From the NCBI GenBank assembly GCA_028280485.1, contig JANQLS010000205.1:1-38011 (forward strand): a stretch of DNA of 38,011 nt. The letters run 5' to 3'. The notes beneath the pieces are model-generated. The model ran no database searches and had not been told where the DNA came from. It was given only the letters and a program-made list of their open reading frames with translations. Source of the DNA: Planctomycetota bacterium (GTDB lineage: Bacteria > Planctomycetota > UBA8108 > JACQVS01). Both the position numbers and the translations under genes were made by a program. Shown one piece after another: positions 32,648 through 38,011 of the stretch (position 1 is the stretch's first letter; every line of letters starts with the position of its first letter).

Positions 32648-33934
32648 TTATTTCAATTTGATCTTTAAGTATCTATCCACATTATCCCGTCCCCCTCGAG
32701 GAACGACCTGTTCACTCGGCTTTGGATTCTTAACATACTCAAATGAAATCCCAAGAGGATGTCGACCTGACCGAACTCCCCGAGGTGTATTGCTGACTTC
32801 TCCCAAAGCAATCATCTTAATTTCATCGAATTCTTTATTAGCTTTGTTCCAAGTGAAATAACCCAACAAAGTGGGCTCATAACTTGTGGGCACACCTCGA
32901 TGCCCTTTTCGAGAAAGCTTCGCCATTCCCTCTAAGCGCAATTTAATAATCGCATCATTATCTTCTTCAACGACGAACTCCATCTTCCCATCTTCAGGTT
33001 CCGATCGAGTAAACCATTGAGCTTCACCTAAACCGCGCTCAGGATCGAGATGGTATCGAAGAATTCTTAACTTGAAACTCAAGGGGACAGAATAGCGATC
33101 ACCCACCTTAGCATCGGGCTTCACAAAATCGTTCCACTCTGCTTTTGGAATCCACATAAAATCATGTCCTGCTTCCCGAAAGCGAGCGGCTCCCCGACGA
33201 GGAGAACCTGAACGAGTACCTTTTGGTTCTGGGACGGGGTAGTCATCTGGAATCGTGTAGCGGAGAGTTCTGTCTTCTTTCCATTCGACCTGTCGAGTGT
33301 AAGTGCGAAGTACCAAAGCATCTTTAGGAGGTTCGTGTGCAGTCACGATGGGACGTTTATCTTTTACATCAATATAGATCTTCTTAGGTGATCGCTCTTC
33401 CTCAGGTAAAGACTCCCAAGCATTCAACACCTTGAGTGCCGATTTCATATTGTGGATATTGCCAAGGAACTTTCCGCTCGCACTTACTGCACATCTTTTC
33501 CCTGCAGCCGTAAAAGTCACACATCGAGTTTTACGAACAAAATCCCCCGCCCAATCGTCTCTTCGCTTGGCGTGTCGAGCATCAACAGCCACTAACACAA
33601 AATGCTTTTTAAGAAACGCAACCATCTCTTTCGTCCAAAAGCCGGGACCCCGGCCAGCAGATCCAGCCGCTCAGCACACCCCAACAGGCGCGCCCCCCGC
33701 CCCACACCAAACAAAGATCGGCTTCCCTTTTTCAGCCCCCTCCTTCAAAGCCTCATCCAACTGAATCTTCCAGGGCAAAGTCCAAAAGAGCGACTCCCCT
33801 TTTTGGGTTTTAAACATGGAGTGGAGAGCCTCGAAATTTTTGGGTGAGACCAGGTTGCTTTCATCGCTAAATAAATTTAAGGGAAGTAATGTGAAAGATA
33901 GAATAAGAATCTTAATTAGAATTGGGCTTCTCAT
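32648..33934 (-). CDS. Secreted thioredoxin-like protein with in-frame TGA, candidate selenoprotein
   Basis: Read as one gene, 428 aa with residue 88 encoded by TGA (33673-33671). The part before it (33934-33674) has a signal peptide and ends GKPIFVWCGAGGAPVGVC. After the TGA the same frame continues for 15 codons (AAGSAGRGPGFWTKE) to MVAFLKKHFVLVAVDARH. Both halves share the thioredoxin-like pattern of planctomycete exported proteins (EALKE-x-x-EKGKPIFVW, then FLKKHFVLVAVD), so this is not a frameshift or two independent genes. Cys-Sec adjacency and the motif G-x-P-x-G-x-C-U suit a redox centre. The rest (~100-428) is a beta-rich region with no recognised family. A conventional reading would give an 87-aa protein plus an artefactual start at 33625. 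A plain nonsense mutation remains possible, and selABCD are not in the window. Confidence 0.72.
33632..33670 (-). promoter_or_regulatory. SECIS-like hairpin after the in-frame TGA
   Basis: On the minus strand GCCGG (33654-33650) pairs with CCGGC (33645-33641) around the loop GGTC (33649-33646). A weaker outer extension includes G-T, T-G, C-G and T-A pairs. The loop starts 21 nt after the TGA, within the spacing of bacterial SECIS elements (roughly 16-37 nt), and carries the GGTC seen in the loop of the E. coli fdhF SECIS. A bulged U above the stem is not clear. Confidence 0.55.
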
Positions 33935-34025
33935 AGCTTCACCAGTTTAAACGAATGAAAGGAATCAGTTTAAAAAGCTGAACTAAATATTACCGAAAAA
34001 TACAGCTTCTCCTGAAGGAAAAAGA

Positions 34026-35555
34026 TCAAGAATCGACCACCCATTCTTTAAATTCTCCAACTTTTACTGAGTTTATTGAATATCTATTTCTCCTGCCTCC
34101 TATAGGAACCTCGATCTTAGCTTCCGCGACATCTTTCGCTACATAGAGACTAAACACTCCATCCTTTCCATACCAAGCATTCATTCTCTTTCCATTATCA
34201 AGAGTGATTTGGACGTAACTCCCAAAGAATGTTCTTTTGTGTTTAAATTTTATTTTTCCGCGAATCGTTTGCTTATTCTCAAGCTTTAAGATGTCACCAT
34301 CTTTCAATTTCAAAATTTCGTCTGAAGGCAGTAATAAATTGCCATAAGGTGAAAAAATGAGGATGGGATCCGGCTTTTTAAAAGAGCGTAATATGAACTC
34401 ACCTTCAACCTTAGTCGGTAAAAGCCGAAAACCTTCTTTGCGAGGATCGGCAGGTTTAATACCAGCAAATAAAAATTCCGAGAACTCCGGATAACAAATT
34501 CTTTTGTCTAAAGGATTAAATCCGGCAGCCGATTTTACAACTTGAGAATTCTCATCGAGAAGCCTAATCCTTCTTTCAACAAACGAATTAAATTTGATCG
34601 ACACTTTACCAGCGTGAATCTGTTCAGCACTGAGTGTGCCTCTGTATCCCATAAACTCAAAATTTTTATGATTAGCAGCAGTCAAATAGAGATCCAAATT
34701 CACAAGCTGCTGAAAAGAAATTAAAACTGATTTCTTTTTTATTTGGAGATAGCTTGGCTCACCACTTTTTTCAAAAATGTAAAAACCTATCATCTCTGGA
34801 TTAAAGTTTTCAGGAATAGTGAAGTCAAGTTGAACGAGATGGGAGACCTTCATCATATGAAGATCAACACTTTGTTTTAAATTGTACAAAGAACTCGAAT
34901 GAGTTCTTAGATGCCCCCCTCTTCCCCTCCCCCAATAATAATTAAAATGGGAAATCCGCGCTTCTAAATCTTCTTCAGGGAGACCCTCATAAAAGAACTC
35001 CCCTTTGTTATTAGTCTTTCTTTTAAACTTCGATTTAGTTTTCTTATTTAAGAAGGTAATTTCCGTAAGAGGTAAAGGCTGCTTTTTTTGGCCAGCCATC
35101 AAAACACCCTTCTTCGATTTATCGAAGGGCTTGAGTAAAACTTTTAAATCAGTTTTCAAGATCTCATCAGTAATAAGAACATTTAACTCTGGAGATTTTG
35201 AAAATCTAAATTGAATTACCGTTCCTTTTGGAATTTCGTTTCTAAGAAATATAAACTTTCCTGAGGAATCAGTTTTGATTCCAGATCGCCGAGTTTTCCA
35301 GCCAGGCTTGGTAATACGAATTGAAATTCGGGTATTCGCTAATGGCTCATCAAGCGATCCAAAGAAAACTTGTCCGTCGACTTTAAATTGTCTGAGGGGA
35401 TCTTCTTTTTTCTTTTCTGAATCAAGCTCTTGGTATTGATCGATTTGTTCTATATACGGGTGAGCACTTGCGTCGGTAAATGCAAATGCAAATGCAAAAG
35501 CAAATGCAATAGACGCTACTAAAAATCCAAAAAACCGCAGTGATAATGTATTCAC
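34026..35555 (-). CDS. Secreted protein with carboxypeptidase-regulatory-like domains
   Basis: 509 aa from a GTG at 35555 that overlaps the upstream stop (GTGA). The signal peptide LVASIAFAFAFAFAFTDASA contains a run of Ala-Phe pairs encoded by a 6-bp tandem repeat. Residues ~55-130 form a CarboxypepD_reg/CnaB-like unit (FKVDGQVFFGSLDEPLANTRI, then TDSSGKFIFLRNE). A second unit is at ~150-205 (GVLMAGQKKQPLPLTEI, then TNNKGEFFYEGLPE). The remaining ~300 residues are beta-strand rich and lack Cys. This resembles the repeats of the sigma-factor gene at 1110. It is predicted to be periplasmic or surface-exposed; no enzyme motif is visible. It is co-transcribed with the small acidic protein at 35552. 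Confidence 0.7.
   Translation of the reverse strand: MNTLSLRFFGFLVASIAFAFAFAFAFTDASAHPYIEQIDQYQELDSEKKKEDPLRQFKVDGQVFFGSLDEPLANTRISIRITKPGWKTRRSGIKTDSSGKFIFLRNEIPKGTVIQFRFSKSPELNVLITDEILKTDLKVLLKPFDKSKKGVLMAGQKKQPLPLTEITFLNKKTKSKFKRKTNNKGEFFYEGLPEEDLEARISHFNYYWGRGRGGHLRTHSSSLYNLKQSVDLHMMKVSHLVQLDFTIPENFNPEMIGFYIFEKSGEPSYLQIKKKSVLISFQQLVNLDLYLTAANHKNFEFMGYRGTLSAEQIHAGKVSIKFNSFVERRIRLLDENSQVVKSAAGFNPLDKRICYPEFSEFLFAGIKPADPRKEGFRLLPTKVEGEFILRSFKKPDPILIFSPYGNLLLPSDEILKLKDGDILKLENKQTIRGKIKFKHKRTFFGSYVQITLDNGKRMNAWYGKDGVFSLYVAKDVAEAKIEVPIGGRRNRYSINSVKVGEFKEWVVDS
35477..35510 (-). repeat. Hexanucleotide tandem repeat in a signal peptide
   Basis: TTTGCA-type units (plus strand AAATGC/AAAAGC) occur about five times and encode alternating Ala and Phe in the signal peptide hydrophobic core. 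The period is two codons, so unit gain or loss would keep the frame but change the core length. Confidence 0.8.
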
Positions 35556-35917
35556 AAGATATAACTCAAAAGCAACTGCGCCCGTTCTTCATACTCATCT
35601 AATAAATCGCCAAACCGTTTTTGAAGCTCATTATGAATTTCTTCATCTTCAATCGTCCCCATATCAATATGCAGCTTGATCCAAGATAAAAATTGATTCA
35701 CGTGCCCTTCTAACCAGTTCAGCAATCCCCCCATTCCATCGGCAACATTCTGATTCATCTCAAGTCGATAAACTCCATACCAAAGATTAGCTTCATGAAG
35801 TTCTTCCCACTTATCCGGCTCGATCGATCCCTCGTCACACTGTTCCGGCAACCTCTCATTAAGAACATACCGAATCCCATCTAAATGATATTCAAGATCT
35901 TCGTTGAGGTTTCTCAT
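35552..35917 (-). CDS. Small acidic protein of unknown function
   Basis: 121 aa, rich in Glu, Asp and Leu, mostly helical in appearance, with no signal peptide or membrane helix: MRNLNEDLEYHLDGIRYVL, then EANLWYGVYRLEMNQ and LLDEYEERAQLLLSYIL. I do not recognise it. Its stop overlaps the start of the carboxypeptidase-regulatory-like gene by 4 bp (GTGA), which suggests translational coupling and a linked function, possibly as a cytoplasmic partner or chaperone (inference). There is no strong ribosome-binding site. Confidence 0.6.
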   Translation of the reverse strand: MRNLNEDLEYHLDGIRYVLNERLPEQCDEGSIEPDKWEELHEANLWYGVYRLEMNQNVADGMGGLLNWLEGHVNQFLSWIKLHIDMGTIEDEEIHNELQKRFGDLLDEYEERAQLLLSYIL

Positions 35918-36165
35918 GGGGAGAGTCTCTATAAAAGGTTATAAACAACTGGAAGGGAATAAGGCCGAATAAAGTATAGATAGCCTACCCACTTTTAAAA
36001 TAGTAGATGATGCGGAGAATTGAATTCAAGATTTTTGTTAAGAATTAGGTGTAAGTAAATGATTTCTTAAGGCTTGACGAATAAACCTTAGGTAATCGTT
36101 GTAATGCTGTATCAATTCATACTCATTATCTATCCAAAAAACCCTTAGGAATTAAGAGCCCCTCC

Positions 36166-37077
36166 TCAATCCTCCTCCCCGAAATAGTCAGTATCAATTC
36201 GTTTCAGTTCATAAATTTGATGGGTCGAGACTCCAATACCGAAGTCGATCATATGTTGGGCAAGTTGGTCAGCATCCAGGAGAACGATTTTACTTTCTAT
36301 AGAATTTGCGAACTCAATGGCACCGGAGGAAAAAAAGGAAGTGGTAATAAAAATGCCCTTTCTGGCTCTCACGCCCTGCAACGCTCCTGCGAATTTCTGT
36401 ATTTCAGGGCGTTGAATTGAACGAGATTCATCCCATTTTTTTGCTTGTATATATATGGTGTCTAAACCAAGACGATCTTCCTTGATGACACCATCGATAC
36501 CACCATCATGAGATCGCTGTGTAGCTTGGGCCGCGTCACGAAAGGACCCTCCGTAACCCATGGTTACAATCAGCTCCACGACCATCCTTTCAAAAAATTC
36601 AGGTGAACAGCTCCGCACTTGGTCCAGTAATTCGTCGGCAAGCTGAGATCTTAGCTCTTGGTAACTACTTTCAATTGTTTCTTCCGGGGTTTCCTTTCCA
36701 GAGAAAGGTATGTTCTTCTCGTCTTTCTTATTTGATCTCTTCTGAAATTCTGTGAATTCCGGGAATTGCTCCAGATACTTTCTATCAACTTTCTCAAGCC
36801 CAGCAGATATTGCCTCCTTACCTCGCTCAGTAATTTGGACAAATCCTCTCTTAGGAGAATTTAAAAGCCCAGCTTTCTTCAAATAAGTTCGAGCCCAGCC
36901 AGTTCTGTTCTTTATGTACGTGGATTGCCCGCTTGGAATTCGTTCATTTATTTCATCCTCCGTCAACTTAAAACGATCGACCATGTACTGAGTGGCATCA
37001 TGAATTGATTTAGCCTGGCCATCCATTAAAAATTCAAGAAGAGGAAGCATAAGTGATTCATAATCGGGTATTGCCAT
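36166..37077 (-). CDS. mrr: Mrr-type restriction endonuclease
   Basis: 303 aa, the typical Mrr size (~300). It starts at the ATG at 37077 with GGAGGTG upstream. Residues ~1-105 are the Mrr N-terminal winged-helix DNA-binding domain (SLMLPLLEFLMDGQAKSIHDA, then YIKNRTGWARTYLKKAGLL and GFVQITERGKEAI). Residues ~160-290 are the PD-(D/E)xK-like nuclease domain: FFERMVVELIVTMGYGGS, then HDGGIDGVIKEDRLGLDTIYIQAKKW with the catalytic D...QAK motif, then FAGALQGVRARKGIFITTSFFS. Mrr cuts methylated foreign DNA in the cytoplasm. It is a stand-alone gene with no methylase next to it, as expected for a modification-dependent enzyme. Confidence 0.92.
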   Translation of the reverse strand: MAIPDYESLMLPLLEFLMDGQAKSIHDATQYMVDRFKLTEDEINERIPSGQSTYIKNRTGWARTYLKKAGLLNSPKRGFVQITERGKEAISAGLEKVDRKYLEQFPEFTEFQKRSNKKDEKNIPFSGKETPEETIESSYQELRSQLADELLDQVRSCSPEFFERMVVELIVTMGYGGSFRDAAQATQRSHDGGIDGVIKEDRLGLDTIYIQAKKWDESRSIQRPEIQKFAGALQGVRARKGIFITTSFFSSGAIEFANSIESKIVLLDADQLAQHMIDFGIGVSTHQIYELKRIDTDYFGEED

Positions 37078-37231
37078 AGCACCTCCATAAACCTAATTGA
37101 ACTTGATCAAGATAATTGTGGTTTCATTCTGCTGGCCCCCAATTTACATTGACTGTTGCTCGAAGCAGAGGCATTCCATCTAAACGTCTTGGTTTCAGTT
37201 TTTCCCTGATAATCTTTATTCGCCCAACAAC

Positions 37232-37705
37232 TTATTCTTTCACCATCTCCATTAGCACGTGATCGTTATTCCCTTCTTCGCATTTAAATTCTTTAGGCTT
37301 AGAAGCAGATGGGTGCTCCCCCATACACATTATAAATTTATTGCCTTCAAATTTATAAATCCCTAAAACCTTTTCCTCCTTACCATTTTCAGTTTTCATT
37401 GAAATGAATGTGGCTGGTTCTGTGCTAGGATCTAATTTGAATGAGATATTCCTATTTTTTGTATCTTTATCACCATCTTCCTTTTTTCCAGGCCACAATT
37501 TTCCGTTTTTGAAGAATACATATCGATCCTTAACTACTTCTTCTGGGGCAACCCTTCCATTGTCTACGATGCGAGTCACCTTCCAACGCCCTTCAAGCTT
37601 AGCATTGTGCTCGTTGACCAAATCTGCAGTACTGTTCCCACCAGAACATGAAAATAGAATCACCGATAGACCGAAAGACAGACAGACTTGTAATTGAATT
37701 TTCAT
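37232..37705 (-). CDS. TIGR03067-like (lipocalin-like) lipoprotein
   Basis: 157 aa. The signal peptide ends in a lipobox-like LFSCSGG, so it is probably lipid-anchored. LEGRWKVTRIVDNGRVAPEE near residue 37 and GIYKFEGNKFIMCMGEHP near residue 118 match the two conserved ends of the TIGR03067 domain, which is common in planctomycetes and looks like a small beta barrel. No function is known. AGGGGAT precedes the ATG at 37705. It lies 154 bp from the Mrr gene, likely a separate transcript. Confidence 0.72.
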   Translation of the reverse strand: MKIQLQVCLSFGLSVILFSCSGGNSTADLVNEHNAKLEGRWKVTRIVDNGRVAPEEVVKDRYVFFKNGKLWPGKKEDGDKDTKNRNISFKLDPSTEPATFISMKTENGKEEKVLGIYKFEGNKFIMCMGEHPSASKPKEFKCEEGNNDHVLMEMVKE

Positions 37706-38011
37706 CTAATCCCCTATTTTGAAAAAAAGTTACTTTATATAAAATATTAGGCTATCCATTACTCGTTCCATTTACAAGACAGCCTCCTTTCCTCAATCAC
37801 CCGATTTACCTCATCATCTCAATCGCCTTCCTCTGATCTAATCCCGTTTAAATTTCAGTAATTGTCGCGGTCATATGCCCTACAATGCAAATTCTCAATG
37901 TCAGGAACTAAGCGAGTTCATGATTTTGGAGGGAGCACAGATTTCTCAATAGAAATCTGTACCTTCCCGATGGCGCCACGATATGGCGCCCCATCAATCA
38001 GCTACCAAATG
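37706..38011. other. Right-end intergenic region with two hairpins
   Basis: No gene seen. ACAGATTTCT (37937-37946) pairs with AGAAATCTGT (37951-37960) around CAAT, with an outer purine/pyrimidine pairing of GGGA and TCCC. Just after it GGCGCC (37973-37978) is repeated at ~37986-37991, and the two copies could pair with each other. The structures could be a regulatory leader or a repeat for a gene beyond the window. Confidence 0.4.

Noticed and set aside
33626..33670. Frameshift joining the two halves of the thioredoxin-like gene
   Set aside because: The distance from the TGA to the downstream ATG (48 bases) is a multiple of three, and the intervening codons read through in frame, so no frameshift is needed.
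33432..33847. Plus-strand frames across the selenoprotein candidate region
   Set aside because: They overlap the minus-strand gene, have no ribosome-binding site or recognisable domain, and their Pro/Ser-rich composition is that of an antisense reading.

Overview
The window looks like a chromosomal piece of a Planctomycetota bacterium of moderate-to-low GC. This rests on gene content, because no rRNA or other phylogenetic marker is present. The signs are secreted sulfatase and glycosidase genes, a TIGR03067-type lipoprotein, a cytochrome P460-like lipoprotein, paired RGD-x-N-x-DG dockerin-like repeats beside a Cys-rich calcium-binding motif, a huge ECF sigma factor fused to an exported repeat region, a giant Ser/Thr kinase fusion, and families of small hairpin repeats between genes.

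Layout. 1-853 is the C-terminal part of a sodium/solute symporter. 1110-5582 (-) is a membrane-tethered sigma factor carrying about ten carboxypeptidase-regulatory-like domains. 5866-8503 (+) is ribokinase, a membrane protein and a TPR protein. 9144-9731 (-) is a thioredoxin-fold lipoprotein. 10037-12052 (+) is a YfhO-like membrane protein whose last codons are copied twice more downstream. 12715-13542 (-) is proC. 14010-15991 (+) is a TPR/YggX fusion and a DAACS transporter. 16519-19167 (+) is a secreted FG-GAP/dockerin/cohesin-like protein. 19683-24431 (-) is a kinase-NTPase-TPR-sigma54-activator fusion. 24945-27275 (-) is an alpha-galactosidase-like enzyme with a small DUF4177-like protein upstream, and a cytochrome P460-like lipoprotein lies divergently at 27977. 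28780-33934 (-) is a beta-propeller hydrolase, a sulfatase and a candidate selenoprotein. 34026-37705 (-) holds a carboxypeptidase-regulatory-like secreted protein, a small acidic protein, an Mrr restriction enzyme and a TIGR03067-like lipoprotein.

Most striking observation. The gene at 33934-32648 (-) is interrupted only by an in-frame TGA directly after a cysteine codon. Reading continues in the same frame, and a GC-rich hairpin with a GGUC loop begins about 16 nt after the TGA. I read it as a probable selenocysteine codon in a secreted thioredoxin-like protein rather than two genes or a frameshift.

Non-coding structure is unusually rich. About 150-bp elements with imperfect inverted ends occur at least seven times. 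A family of short hairpins keeps a GTAGTMSGC-type leader and constant loops while its stems differ and stay complementary. A GTAGT motif sits at or within a few bases of most gene stop codons. There is a 236-bp period triplication of a gene tail plus one element, an element with perfect 30-bp inverted ends, and an unassigned structured RNA candidate ahead of the kinase gene.

Functionally, the right half suggests degradation of sulfated, galactose-containing polysaccharide: symporter, ribokinase, galactosidase, hydrolase and sulfatase. The two giant regulators may sense surface or cytoplasmic signals, but nothing in the sequence ties them to specific targets.
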